DNA of 64,000 bases. Origin: Paenibacillus guangzhouensis (GTDB lineage: Bacteria > Bacillota > Bacilli > Paenibacillales > Paenibacillaceae). The notes beneath the pieces are model-generated. The model saw only the letters and a program-made list of their open reading frames with translations. It ran no database searches and was not told where the DNA came from. The position numbers and the translations under genes are program-made. Numbering within the stretch: the stretch's first letter is position 1; each line of letters opens with the position of its first letter. The stretch is taken from positions 5,987,501 through 6,051,500 of the forward strand of contig NZ_CP045293.1 of NCBI RefSeq assembly GCF_009363075.1, read 5' to 3'. This document shows positions 37,432 through 47,096 of the stretch, one piece after another.

Positions 37432-38390
37432 GCGACGAGCAGGACGTAAAGCCTGATAAACCGGAACGCAAGATCATGACGCCGGAGGAACGCGAAGCGA
37501 AGATCAAGGCTGCAGCAGAAGCAAGAGAAGCGCGAGAACGTGCGAAGGCAGAAGCAGCCGGTGAAGCACCGGCAAAGGCGGAAACAGATACGACGGAGGC
37601 GCCTGCGGCGGAAGCATCTACGGATGGCACTGCAGCTGCGAAACCGGAACGTAAGATCATGACGCCGGAGGAGCGCGAGGCGAAGATTCAAGCGGCAGCG
37701 GAGGCACGTGCGGCACGCGAACGCGCAAAAGCCGACGCAGGTGGCGGAGATGCACCGGCAGCGGAAGGTGCTGCTGAAGCGAAGCCTGAGCGTAAGGTGC
37801 TGACGGACGAAGAGAAGGAAGCGAAAGCCAAGGCAGCAGCAGAAGCAAGAGCAGCCAGAGCCAAAGCGAAGGAAGAAGCGGAGGCCGCTGAAGCTGCGCC
37901 GAAGGAGCCTTCCTATAACCAGCCTCGCTTAGACCGTGCCATTGCGATTCTCAAAGAGAAAATAGCAGAAGACGTGGTGGAAGAGTCCTCGATTAACGAG
38001 AACAACAACCATCTTCCGACGCTGACGCTTAAGAATGAGCATTGGTACAAGAGTGCAGAGCTGCTCAAGCATGACCCGGAATTTCAATGCGACTACCTTC
38101 GGAATGTGTCGGGTACCGACCATGAGACGCATATGGAAGTGGTCTATCATATGGTATCCATCGCGACGCAGCACGAATATTGCATTCGTGTGAAGACGGA
38201 TCGTGATCAGCCGTCCGTCGATTCGGTGACACCGATTTGGCAAACGGCCAATTGGAATGAGCGTGAAATCTATGACTTACTTGGTATCGCTTTTCCGGGT
38301 CATCCCGATTTGCGCCGCATTATGATGTCCGACGATTGGGTGGGGCATCCACTGCGCAAAGACTATGTACCGCTAGATTCGGAGGTGTAA
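37428..38390 (+). CDS. nuoC: NADH-quinone oxidoreductase subunit C with repeat N-terminal extension
   Basis: A 320-residue protein, about twice the usual core. Residues about 166-320 are the NuoC 30-kDa domain, with the signature [24 protein letters not shown] and the C-terminal HPLRKDYVP. Residues 1-165 are an added charged segment with three copies of K-P-E-R-K-(I/V)-(M/L)-T-x-E-E-(R/K)-E-A-K starting at about 11, 72 and 119, each followed by an Ala/Glu/Arg helix. The extension should be a flexible or coiled-coil arm on the cytoplasmic side; its function is unknown. Confidence 0.93.
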   Translation: MSDEQDVKPDKPERKIMTPEEREAKIKAAAEAREARERAKAEAAGEAPAKAETDTTEAPAAEASTDGTAAAKPERKIMTPEEREAKIQAAAEARAARERAKADAGGGDAPAAEGAAEAKPERKVLTDEEKEAKAKAAAEARAARAKAKEEAEAAEAAPKEPSYNQPRLDRAIAILKEKIAEDVVEESSINENNNHLPTLTLKNEHWYKSAELLKHDPEFQCDYLRNVSGTDHETHMEVVYHMVSIATQHEYCIRVKTDRDQPSVDSVTPIWQTANWNEREIYDLLGIAFPGHPDLRRIMMSDDWVGHPLRKDYVPLDSEV

Positions 38391-38396
38391 TCACGC

Positions 38397-39497
38397 GTGA
38401 TTCGGACAGAAGAACTTCTATTGAACGTAGGACCGCAGCATCCCAGTACCCATGGCGTATTTCGGATCGTCGTGAAATTGGATGGCGAAGTGATTAAGGA
38501 AGCCACACCTGTTATGGGCTATCTCCACCGGGGGACAGAGAAGCTGGCTGAGGATTTGAACTATACGCAGATTATCCCTTATACCGACCGTATGGATTAC
38601 GTGTCTGCCATGACGAATAACTATGTGCTGGTGCATGCGGTAGAGAAAATGATGCAGCTCGAAATCCCTGAGCGTGCGGAATATCTAAGACTGATCGTGA
38701 TGGAGCTGCAGCGTCTCGCGAGCCACATGGTATGGTGGGGAACCTACTTGCTGGATATTGGCGCAATGAGCCCTTTCCTATATGCTTTCCGGGATCGCGA
38801 GATTATCATCGATTTGTTCAATGAACTGTGCGGGGCTCGTCTAACTTATAACTATATGCGTGTAGGCGGTGTGAAGTGGGATGCATCGGATAGCTGGATC
38901 GATAAGGTGCGCGAGTTCATTCCTTACATGAAGAAGAAGCTCGTCGAGTATGACAACCTGGTCAGTGGGAACGAGATCTTCCTACAGCGAATTATCGGGG
39001 TCGGCAAGTATGATGCTCAGACGGCGATTGATTATGGATTAAGCGGAGCGAACTTACGGTGTACCGGAGTGAATTGGGATCTGCGGAAAAATGAGCCGTA
39101 CAGCATCTACGATCGGTTCGATTTCGATGTCCCGCTCGGTACCAATGGCGATTGCTATGACCGCTATGTCATTCGGATGGAAGAGATGAGACAAACACTG
39201 CGTATCCTAGAGCAAGCGATTGAACAATTCCCGAAGGACGGCGAGATTATGGGCAAAGTTCCACGTGTCATTCGTCCGCCGGCAGGCGAGATCTATGCGC
39301 GCATCGAATCGCCACGTGGTGAGATCGGTGCTTATATCGTCTCGAAAGGGAAAGCAGAACCGTATCGCTTGAAGTTCAGACGCCCTTCCTTCGTGAATCT
39401 GCAGATTTTACCGAAGCTGCTCGTCGGGGAGACCATGACGAACCTCATTACGATTCTGGGCGGCGTCGATATCGTCGTTGGGGAGGTTGACTGTTAA
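38397..39497 (+). CDS. nuoD: NADH-quinone oxidoreductase subunit D
   Basis: A 366-residue 49-kDa-type subunit lining the quinone cavity with NuoB. GTG start after GGAGGTG. Family segments NVGPQHPSTHGVFRIVVKLDGE (contains the conserved His near the quinone head) and YLHRGTEKLAE are intact, with the GGVDIVVGEVDC C-terminus. It overlaps nuoH by one base. Confidence 0.96.
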   Translation: MIRTEELLLNVGPQHPSTHGVFRIVVKLDGEVIKEATPVMGYLHRGTEKLAEDLNYTQIIPYTDRMDYVSAMTNNYVLVHAVEKMMQLEIPERAEYLRLIVMELQRLASHMVWWGTYLLDIGAMSPFLYAFRDREIIIDLFNELCGARLTYNYMRVGGVKWDASDSWIDKVREFIPYMKKKLVEYDNLVSGNEIFLQRIIGVGKYDAQTAIDYGLSGANLRCTGVNWDLRKNEPYSIYDRFDFDVPLGTNGDCYDRYVIRMEEMRQTLRILEQAIEQFPKDGEIMGKVPRVIRPPAGEIYARIESPRGEIGAYIVSKGKAEPYRLKFRRPSFVNLQILPKLLVGETMTNLITILGGVDIVVGEVDC

Positions 39498-40507
39498 TGG
39501 GCGCTTGGTTGCAAGAGTCGTTAACTTGGACGAATTTTGCTATATTTCTAGCCTGGAGTGTAGTTTTTCTATTCATTGTATTAGGGTTCGTAACCTATGC
39601 CATCTACTACGAACGCAAAGTCATTGGATGGATGCAAGGTCGGATCGGTCCGAACCGCGTAGGCCCTTTCGGATTGTTCCAGACGGTTGCTGATATTATG
39701 AAGTTGCTGATGAAAGAGGATACCATTCCTCGCGCGGCGGACCGTTGGCTATTCATCCTCGCTCCGGTGATTACGTATGTACCTGCTTTTGCGGTATTGG
39801 TCGTCATTCCTTATACGGATTCGTTATATTTTACCGACTTGAATGTCGGATTGTTATACTACGGTGCATTATCTTGTATTTCGACGATTGGGATTATTCT
39901 CGGCGGCTGGGCTTCCAATAACAAATACTCCTTGCTCGGTGGGATGCGTTCCGCTGCGCAGATGATTAGTTACGAGATCCCGCTCGTCATTTCCATTGTC
40001 GGTGTCATTATGACCAGTGGCAGCTTAAGCCTCCGCACGATCGTGAATGGCCAAGGGGATGCCTTCTGGCAGTGGAACTTCCTGCCGCAAATCATTGGAT
40101 TCGTTGTCTTCATTATCGCAGCGGTCTCCGAGCTAAACCGGACGCCATTCGATTTACCTGAAGCAGAGTCTGAGCTCGTTGCAGGGTATCACGTCGAATA
40201 TAGTGGTTTCCGATTCGCATTCTTCATGCTGGCAGAGTATGTCTATATGTTTGCAATTGCAGCATTAACGACGGTTCTATTCCTCGGTGGATGGCATGCG
40301 CCGCTTCCGTTCCTTACATTCATTCCGGGCATCATCTGGTTCATTTTGAAATTCGCATTTTGCGTGTTCTTCTTGTTCTGGCTGCGTGCGACGATGCCGC
40401 GGATTCGTGTGGATCAGCTTATGAGCTTCGGCTGGAAAGTACTGCTCCCGCTATCGCTCCTGAATGTGTTCGTGACGGCCATCTACATGGAACTATTCAT
40501 CAAATAG
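39497..40507 (+). CDS. nuoH: NADH-quinone oxidoreductase subunit H
   Basis: A 336-residue membrane subunit with about eight helices that forms the quinone entry and E-channel. Conserved loops are ERKVIGWMQGRIGPNRVGPFG and AAVSELNRTPFDLPEAESELVAGYHVEYSG, both diagnostic. The ATG overlaps the nuoD stop codon. Confidence 0.96.
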   Translation: MGAWLQESLTWTNFAIFLAWSVVFLFIVLGFVTYAIYYERKVIGWMQGRIGPNRVGPFGLFQTVADIMKLLMKEDTIPRAADRWLFILAPVITYVPAFAVLVVIPYTDSLYFTDLNVGLLYYGALSCISTIGIILGGWASNNKYSLLGGMRSAAQMISYEIPLVISIVGVIMTSGSLSLRTIVNGQGDAFWQWNFLPQIIGFVVFIIAAVSELNRTPFDLPEAESELVAGYHVEYSGFRFAFFMLAEYVYMFAIAALTTVLFLGGWHAPLPFLTFIPGIIWFILKFAFCVFFLFWLRATMPRIRVDQLMSFGWKVLLPLSLLNVFVTAIYMELFIK

Positions 40508-40522
40508 AAGGGGAGAGTACCG

Positions 40523-40978
40523 ATGAAGGGATTACTTAAAGGGCTGGGTGTCACGTTCAAGACGATGACCGCCAAAAAAGTAACATATAAATACCCGGAT
40601 GTACCGCTCGAAATGCCGGATCGCTTTCGTGGAATTCAGTATTTTGATCCGGAGAAATGCATCGTGTGCAATCAGTGTGCGAGAATCTGTCCGACAGAAT
40701 GTCTGACGCTGACGGGTAAACCGAATCCGGATCCCGAGAAGAAAGGGAAAGTGATCGACACGTTCGACATCAACTTCGAGCTCTGCATTCTCTGTGATCT
40801 ATGTACCGAAGTCTGTCCGACGGAAGCTGTCGTCATGACGAATAATTTCGAGCTTGCAGCCTATAGCCGTGATGATCTATTCAAGAATAAAGAGTGGTTG
40901 TACGAGAACAACAACAATATTCGTAAGGAGAATAACTCGGCGATGACGACGAGGGGGGGCGTCAAGAAAGATGTTTAA
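40523..40978 (+). CDS. nuoI: NADH-quinone oxidoreductase subunit I
   Basis: A 151-residue ferredoxin-like subunit with two 4Fe-4S motifs, CIVCNQCARICP and CILCDLCTEVCP (clusters N6a/N6b). In a complex without NuoEFG this subunit is the likely electron entry point. GGGGAG precedes the ATG. It overlaps nuoJ by 8 bases. Confidence 0.96.
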   Translation: MKGLLKGLGVTFKTMTAKKVTYKYPDVPLEMPDRFRGIQYFDPEKCIVCNQCARICPTECLTLTGKPNPDPEKKGKVIDTFDINFELCILCDLCTEVCPTEAVVMTNNFELAAYSRDDLFKNKEWLYENNNNIRKENNSAMTTRGGVKKDV

Positions 40979-41489
40979 TTTGAGCTTCCAGCTGACAGGC
41001 GAATATGTCGCCTTCTTCATCCTCGCCGTATGCATTATCGCCGGCGCGGTCTTAATGCTTAGCTTCAATAAAGTCATTCATATGGTGGTCTCGCTCGCAT
41101 TTGCTTTTATCGGGCTGGCAGGGATGTACGTGCTACTAAACGCGGAATTTGTTGCCTTCGTCCAAGTGCTCATCTATGCAGGAGCCATCTCCATCCTCAT
41201 GATCTTCGGCATTATGATGACGCGCCATGATCAGAAGGATGAGGAGCTCCGCAGACCGTGGCACGAGGCTATAACAGCGGTAGGATGTCTAGCGTTGTTC
41301 GGATTATTGTTCTACGCCATTCGCGTAACGGAGCTGCCTGCAGCAACTTGGGATCCTCCGCAGAATAATACGCTAGAGATCGGGAAGCTGCTCTATACGG
41401 AGCATGTTATCCCATTTGAGCTGATGTCGGTGCTGCTCACGGTTGCGTTTATCGGGGCAATCGTGATCGCCAAAAGGGAGGAGGACTAA
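40971..41489 (+). CDS. nuoJ: NADH-quinone oxidoreductase subunit J
   Basis: A 172-residue membrane subunit with five helices. The conserved pi-bulge helix region and acidic residue are around [32 protein letters not shown] periplasmic loop (about 105-135) precedes the last helix and a charged C-terminus KREED. Confidence 0.94.
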   Translation: MFNLSFQLTGEYVAFFILAVCIIAGAVLMLSFNKVIHMVVSLAFAFIGLAGMYVLLNAEFVAFVQVLIYAGAISILMIFGIMMTRHDQKDEELRRPWHEAITAVGCLALFGLLFYAIRVTELPAATWDPPQNNTLEIGKLLYTEHVIPFELMSVLLTVAFIGAIVIAKREED

Positions 41490-41490
41490 G

Positions 41491-41802
41491 ATGAGCGGAA
41501 TGTTAGGGTCGTATCTGATGCTCGCTGCCATTTTGTTCTGCCTTGGTCTGTACGGTGCATTAACGAAACGGAGCGCTGTTGTCGTCCTATTATCCATTGA
41601 ATTGATGCTGAATGCGGTGAACTTGAATCTCGTCGCATTTTCGAAATATGGGGTTGTTCCAGGACTGAAGGGCCAGATCTTCTCGCTCTTTAACATCTCG
41701 ATTGCCGCTGCGGAAGCTGCGATCGGTATCGCGATCCTCATCGCGTTATACCGGAATAAGGGAACAGCGAATGTGGATGAATTCAATGAGATGAAGCGAT
41801 AA
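41491..41802 (+). CDS. nuoK: NADH-quinone oxidoreductase subunit K
   Basis: A 103-residue three-helix subunit homologous to MrpC antiporter proteins. The two conserved Glu residues are in [12 protein letters not shown] and [12 protein letters not shown]. It starts one base after the nuoJ stop. Confidence 0.95.
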   Translation: MSGMLGSYLMLAAILFCLGLYGALTKRSAVVVLLSIELMLNAVNLNLVAFSKYGVVPGLKGQIFSLFNISIAAAEAAIGIAILIALYRNKGTANVDEFNEMKR

Positions 41803-41820
41803 CCAATAGGAGGAAATGCA

Positions 41821-43701
41821 ATGGAATTTGTCTACTCGCAATATGCCTTTGTCGTTCCGATCCTCCCGCTGATCGCCTTCCTAATTCTAACGGCACTGGG
41901 ACGGCAGATGAAAGAGGTCGGTGGATGGATCAGTATTCTATTTACGCTCGCATCTTTCATCTATGCCTTGCTCATAGGAATCGAGCGGATCGGCGGTCAG
42001 GCAGAGGACTATACGAAAAATATGGATTGGATAAGGTTCGGCGACGTACACTTAACGGTCGGGTTCGAAGTCACGAATCTGAATGCGCTGATGCTTATGA
42101 TCGTGACGTTCGTCAGCTTACTCGTGAATATCTATTCGAGAGGATATATGAAGGGCGATGACCGGATTAATATTTTCTTCGCCTACGTCTCTCTGTTTAC
42201 CTTCTCCATGTTGGGGTTGGTTATTTCATCGAATGTATTAGAATTGTATATCTTCTGGGAGCTTGTAGGGGTCTGTTCCTTCCTCTTGGTCGGGTTCTGG
42301 TATCAGAAACCTGCAGCCAAAGCAGCCGCGAAGAAAGCTTTTATCGTCACACGGATTGGGGATGTCGGGCTTTTCATCGCGATCCTGCTGCTGTACGTCT
42401 ACATGCCGGATCACGCACTGGATTTCGCCTCCATTCATAATGTGTTCACGCAACCCGATGTGATGGCTGCGGCGGGTATTAGTGCAGGGATCTCAACGCT
42501 GATTGCCATTCTGATCTTCGTCGGCGCGATGGGTAAATCCGGACAATTCCCATTACATACGTGGCTGCCGGACGCCATGGAAGGTCCTACCCCGATCAGT
42601 GCATTGATCCATGCCGCAACGATGGTTGCAGCGGGCGTGTACTTGGTTGCAAGAACCTTCGAGGTATTCCATGCTTCACCGGCAGCGATGGAGGTCGTCG
42701 CCTATGTCGGCGGGTTCACAGCGATCTTCGCTGCGACGATCGGGATTGCACAGAACGATATCAAACGGATTCTTGCCTACTCGACAGTCAGTCAGCTCGG
42801 GTATATGATGATGGCGCTTGGTATTGGGTCCGTTACGGCAGGGATGTTCCACTTGTTCACGCACGCGTTCTTCAAAGCACTCTTGTTCCTTGGCGCAGGC
42901 AGTGTGATCCATGCGGTGAACAAACAGGATGTGAACGAAATGGGAGGCCTAGGCTCCAAAATGAAGATCACGGCTTGGACATTCGGCATTGGCGCATTAG
43001 CCTTATCCGGTGTTCCGCCATTCTCCGGGTTCTGGTCGAAGGATGCGATTCTGACCGCAGCGTGGGAAGGCCACAAAGGGTTATTCGTTGTTGGAATCAT
43101 TGCTGCATTCTTCACCGCATTCTATATGTCGAGACTGTTCTTCTTGGTCTTCACAGGTAAATCAGAAGCTGCCAAGGATGCGCATGAATCACCAGCGACG
43201 ATGACGATTCCGCTCGTGCTGCTCGCGATTCTGGCTGTCGTAGCAGGGTTCGTCTTTACACCGTTCAATAGCTGGTTCGGAACTTGGCTCGAAGGTACGG
43301 AGACAGAAGAACATGCCAATGTGATCGTGATGATCCTATCGACGATCGTCGGCTTGCTGGGGATCGGGCTCGGATGGCTCATTTATCGCAAAAAATCGAT
43401 CTCGCGCGATGCTATTACAGCCAGTGCACCATGGCTTACCAAATTGCTCGCGAATAAATATTATATCGATGAGCTCTATCAAGTTATTATTGTAACTCCA
43501 CTGCGTGCGATTGGCGTCGCGCTCACTGCCTTCGATCAATGGATCGTGGATGGCGTCGTTCGCGGCGTTGCGGGATTAACCGTCCTGACAGGACGGACTT
43601 CGACGCGGATGCAGAACGGCCAGGTACAGACTTATGGATTGATTACGCTGCTCGGTTGCGTCATTCTGATCTTGGCGATTGTCGGAAGGAGGTTATGGTA
43701 G
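41821..43701 (+). CDS. nuoL: NADH-quinone oxidoreductase subunit L
   Basis: A 626-residue antiporter-like proton pump subunit. The broken-helix lysines and conserved segments are visible: FWELVGVCSFLLVGFWY, GKSGQFPLHTWLPDAMEGPTPISALIHAATMVAAGVY, and FFKALLFLGAGSVIH. A long C-terminal helix HL region follows (about 470-620). AGGAGG precedes the ATG. Confidence 0.96.
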   Translation: MEFVYSQYAFVVPILPLIAFLILTALGRQMKEVGGWISILFTLASFIYALLIGIERIGGQAEDYTKNMDWIRFGDVHLTVGFEVTNLNALMLMIVTFVSLLVNIYSRGYMKGDDRINIFFAYVSLFTFSMLGLVISSNVLELYIFWELVGVCSFLLVGFWYQKPAAKAAAKKAFIVTRIGDVGLFIAILLLYVYMPDHALDFASIHNVFTQPDVMAAAGISAGISTLIAILIFVGAMGKSGQFPLHTWLPDAMEGPTPISALIHAATMVAAGVYLVARTFEVFHASPAAMEVVAYVGGFTAIFAATIGIAQNDIKRILAYSTVSQLGYMMMALGIGSVTAGMFHLFTHAFFKALLFLGAGSVIHAVNKQDVNEMGGLGSKMKITAWTFGIGALALSGVPPFSGFWSKDAILTAAWEGHKGLFVVGIIAAFFTAFYMSRLFFLVFTGKSEAAKDAHESPATMTIPLVLLAILAVVAGFVFTPFNSWFGTWLEGTETEEHANVIVMILSTIVGLLGIGLGWLIYRKKSISRDAITASAPWLTKLLANKYYIDELYQVIIVTPLRAIGVALTAFDQWIVDGVVRGVAGLTVLTGRTSTRMQNGQVQTYGLITLLGCVILILAIVGRRLW

Positions 43702-45318
43702 ATGATTGCGAATTTTCCGATTCTTACGCTCATCGCCTTGTCTCCGCTGCTCGGGGTACTCATTTTATTATTCATGCCGCAAGAGAAGAGCAGAGCGATG
43801 AAAGTGATTGCCATCGCTTCGACGGTGCTCACACTAGGTCTCACCATATGGCTGTACGCAGCTTACGATTATAGTACGAAGGGCACGGCCTATGAAGAGA
43901 ATGTACGATGGATCCATATCGCGCTGAACAAAGAGTTCATGGCCGATCAATTTGCATCGTACAGCATTCAATTTAATTATCATCTAGCCGTTGACGGCAT
44001 CTCGCTTCTGCTCGTCCTTCTGACGGCGATCGTGAGCGTCATGGCTGCGCTTGCGTCGTTCCATATTAAGAAGCGGACGAAAATGTACTTTATTTTATTC
44101 TTGCTTCTTGAAGTGGGCATGTTCGGCGTATTCATGGCAAGAGACTTGTTCTTGTTCTTCTTGTTCTTCGAAGTCACCTTGGTCGCGACGTACTTCTTAA
44201 TCGGGATTTGGGGTTACGGCGGCCGCGAACGCGCGGCGAACAAGTTCTTGATCTATAACGGATTCGGCTCGGCACTTATGCTGATTGCATTTACATTATT
44301 AATTGCAACCGCGGGATTCACGGCCGATACAGCTGCGAATGCGCAAGGGCATTATATGTATTCCGGCAGCTTATCGACGATTATGCAGAACCTGCTGGAC
44401 CCGAACTCCTATGTCAATATGAAGCCGGAACAAATGACCAATGCTTTCTATATGTCGGAAGGCATGCAGACGACGATATTCGTCTTGCTGCTCGTCGCAT
44501 TCGGTATTAAGCTTCCATTCTTCCCATTCCATACGTGGATGCTCAAGGTCCATAATGAAGCGCCTCCAGCTGTCGTTATGATTCACTCGGGTATTCTGCT
44601 CAAGATGGGTGCGTACGGTCTCATTCGGTTCGGACTATTCTTATTCCCGCACCAAGCGGAATCGTGGTCAACGACGCTAGCGATTCTCGGGGTTGTCAAT
44701 ATTCTATATGGTGCCGTGCTCGCACTCGTCCAACGAGAGTTCAAGCTTGTACTAGCATATTCGAGTATCAGCCATATGGGCGTTGTGCTTCTAGGACTTT
44801 CGGCACTGAATGAAGTTGGTCTGCAAGGCGCGATGTATCAGATGATCTCGCACGGATTTATCTCGGCCCTGTTCTTCTTGATCGTCGGTAGTCTGTATGA
44901 ACGGACACGTACGACGCAGCTGGATGAGCTGGGCGGACTTGCACGAAGTGTGCCTTTCATGAGCGGCATCCTGCTTATTGCCGGTCTTGCGTCTTTAGGA
45001 TTGCCGGGACTATCGGGATTCGTCGGCGAATTCCTCTCCTTCCTCGGATTGTTCAGTACGATGAAAGTCGTTGCGGTAGTCGGGGCACTGGGGATTATTC
45101 TCGGCGCTGTCTACGTTCTGCGAGGGGTGCTAGGCATCACCTATGGTCCGATGGAAGATCGTTATATCGGGATCCGCGATGCTCGTCTAATTGAGGCCAT
45201 TCCGATGATCGCATTGACTGCCTTGATCGTATTGCTCGGCGTCTACCCTACGGTACTCGTTGATCCGCTGCAGCACAGCTTTGACCAATTTCTACAATTC
45301 ATCAAGGTAGGAGGTTAG
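43702..45318 (+). CDS. nuoM: NADH-quinone oxidoreductase subunit M
   Basis: A 538-residue antiporter-like subunit, starting directly after nuoL. Characteristic motifs are LFFEVTLVATYFLIGIWGYGGRERAANKF, KLPFFPFHTWMLKVHNEAPPAVVMIHSGILLKMGAYG and SSISHMGVVLLGL. The pumping Lys and Glu positions are conserved. Confidence 0.96.
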   Translation: MIANFPILTLIALSPLLGVLILLFMPQEKSRAMKVIAIASTVLTLGLTIWLYAAYDYSTKGTAYEENVRWIHIALNKEFMADQFASYSIQFNYHLAVDGISLLLVLLTAIVSVMAALASFHIKKRTKMYFILFLLLEVGMFGVFMARDLFLFFLFFEVTLVATYFLIGIWGYGGRERAANKFLIYNGFGSALMLIAFTLLIATAGFTADTAANAQGHYMYSGSLSTIMQNLLDPNSYVNMKPEQMTNAFYMSEGMQTTIFVLLLVAFGIKLPFFPFHTWMLKVHNEAPPAVVMIHSGILLKMGAYGLIRFGLFLFPHQAESWSTTLAILGVVNILYGAVLALVQREFKLVLAYSSISHMGVVLLGLSALNEVGLQGAMYQMISHGFISALFFLIVGSLYERTRTTQLDELGGLARSVPFMSGILLIAGLASLGLPGLSGFVGEFLSFLGLFSTMKVVAVVGALGIILGAVYVLRGVLGITYGPMEDRYIGIRDARLIEAIPMIALTALIVLLGVYPTVLVDPLQHSFDQFLQFIKVGG

Positions 45319-45322
45319 TCCC

Positions 45323-46888
45323 ATGAATCCAACTGAAACAATTACGCCGCTGCAATGGGCCGATCTTGCCACCTTAGCACCGGAATTAACATTGGTCATC
45401 GCGGCAATACTCCTATCTCTGATAGATTTATTCTTGCCGAAAAGAATCAATCGTGATGGGCTAGGCGCATTCTCCTTAATAGCAGTACTCATCTCCCTTG
45501 GGTTTGTTGTCTGGCGGATGATCGATATGAGCAGCGGGGCAGAGTCGGCTTCGGCAGCTCAGGCACTGCATCTTCTGGGTCAGAGCTACCGGGTGGATGA
45601 TTTTGCGAATCTGCTGAAAATCATTTTCTTAAGCGGTACGGCACTTATTATCTTTATGAGTCTAGGATCGATTCGTGAGGAAGAGATTCCGCATAAGGGT
45701 GAATATTACTACTTATTATTGCCTGCGGTTCTCGGTGCGATGATGATGGCATCCTCTGGAGACCTTATTACGCTCTACGTTGGACTTGAATTGCTCAGTA
45801 TCACTTCCTATGTGCTTGTCGCGCTGAAGAAGAACGATCTTAAATCCAATGAGAGTGCTTTCAAATATGTCGTGCTTGGCAGTATCTCTTCGGCCTTTAT
45901 CTTGTACGGGATGTCTTTCCTCTACGGGATGTCAGGATCAACGGATCTTGCCACAATTGCACAGATGTTGTCGCAGCATTTAGCTGATTTCAAGGTCTTA
46001 ATCTATGTTAGCTTCTTCTTGATGCTCGGAGGTTTCGGGTTCAAAATTGCAGTTGCTCCGTTCCACGTATGGGCGCCGGATGTGTATCAGGGTGCGCCGA
46101 CGCCGGTTACTGCGTTCCTCGCGGTTGTATCAAAGGCGGCAGGGTTTGCGATCTTGTTCCGGATCGTCTATAACGTATTTTTCCCGCTTGCGAGCCAAGA
46201 GTACATGTATATTAGCGGCGATGTGATGCTGACACTCCTGATCGTGGCGGCCATTGCTATGGTCATCGGGAATACGGCAGCACTTCGTCAGCGGAATGTC
46301 AAACGGTTGCTTGCTCTGTCCGGCGTTGCTAACGCAGGGTATTTGCTCGTACCTATCGGGCTATCGATGACACCGCTGCACGTCTCGAATTTCTCTGAGT
46401 TCGCTTTCTATCTGATTGCATACCTGTTCATGAATATCGGTGCCTTCGCGGTGGTGATGATCGTGAGTCGGGATGCGGGACATGATGAGGTTAGCGGGTT
46501 CGCGGGCTTGTATTACCGTGCTCCTTTTACAGCCGTGGCTATGACGATTCTGCTCTTATCCTTTGCGGGAATTCCGCTCACAGGCGGATTTATCGGGAAG
46601 TTGTTCATTGTTCTTGGTGCGGCGCAAATGAAAGCGTATTGGATTGCTGCAATCATGATCATCACCAGTGTCATTTCACTCTACTATTACTTCGGTATTA
46701 TTCGCCAAATGTATATGCGTTCCGTGGGTGAAATGCCGTCTATCCGCTTCCCTGCACCACTCGGGATTACGGTCTGGATCTGTGTTGCTGCAACGGCCTA
46801 CCTCGGGGTTATGCCGAATACGGTGCTGGATGTGATCAACAAATTTTTTGCCCTATCGTTTGATTTATTCATTCGAGCAGGAAGTTAG
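45323..46888 (+). CDS. nuoN: NADH-quinone oxidoreductase subunit N
   Basis: A 521-residue antiporter-like subunit. Motifs include TLYVGLELLSITSYVLVALKK, KIAVAPFHVWAPDVYQGAPTPVTAFLAVVSKAAGFA and the C-terminal IPLTGGFIGKLF. It ends the operon; no nuoE, nuoF or nuoG occur anywhere in the window. Confidence 0.96.
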   Translation: MNPTETITPLQWADLATLAPELTLVIAAILLSLIDLFLPKRINRDGLGAFSLIAVLISLGFVVWRMIDMSSGAESASAAQALHLLGQSYRVDDFANLLKIIFLSGTALIIFMSLGSIREEEIPHKGEYYYLLLPAVLGAMMMASSGDLITLYVGLELLSITSYVLVALKKNDLKSNESAFKYVVLGSISSAFILYGMSFLYGMSGSTDLATIAQMLSQHLADFKVLIYVSFFLMLGGFGFKIAVAPFHVWAPDVYQGAPTPVTAFLAVVSKAAGFAILFRIVYNVFFPLASQEYMYISGDVMLTLLIVAAIAMVIGNTAALRQRNVKRLLALSGVANAGYLLVPIGLSMTPLHVSNFSEFAFYLIAYLFMNIGAFAVVMIVSRDAGHDEVSGFAGLYYRAPFTAVAMTILLLSFAGIPLTGGFIGKLFIVLGAAQMKAYWIAAIMIITSVISLYYYFGIIRQMYMRSVGEMPSIRFPAPLGITVWICVAATAYLGVMPNTVLDVINKFFALSFDLFIRAGS

Positions 46889-46910
46889 CCGATATCATAT
46901 TGAAGAGAAA

Positions 46911-46937
46911 GAGCCTTCCTTCGCGGAAGGCTTTTTA
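46911..46937 (+). terminator. Terminator of nuo operon
   Basis: AGCCTTCC-ttcgc-GGAAGGCT stem-loop with TTTTTAT tail, 22 bases after nuoN. Confidence 0.9.
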
Positions 46938-47096
46938 TACTTGTAAAGAATTAATTCGTTTTCGGGTGGGGTTATTTTACCAGATACATTCTTTGACAAA
47001 GTTAAAGGGGATCAGGCGGCACGTATCGAAGAAATAGAGGTACCTATCTAAGAGTGAAGATGGCATAGGTAAATGGAAGGAAGAATAGGAGAAGCA

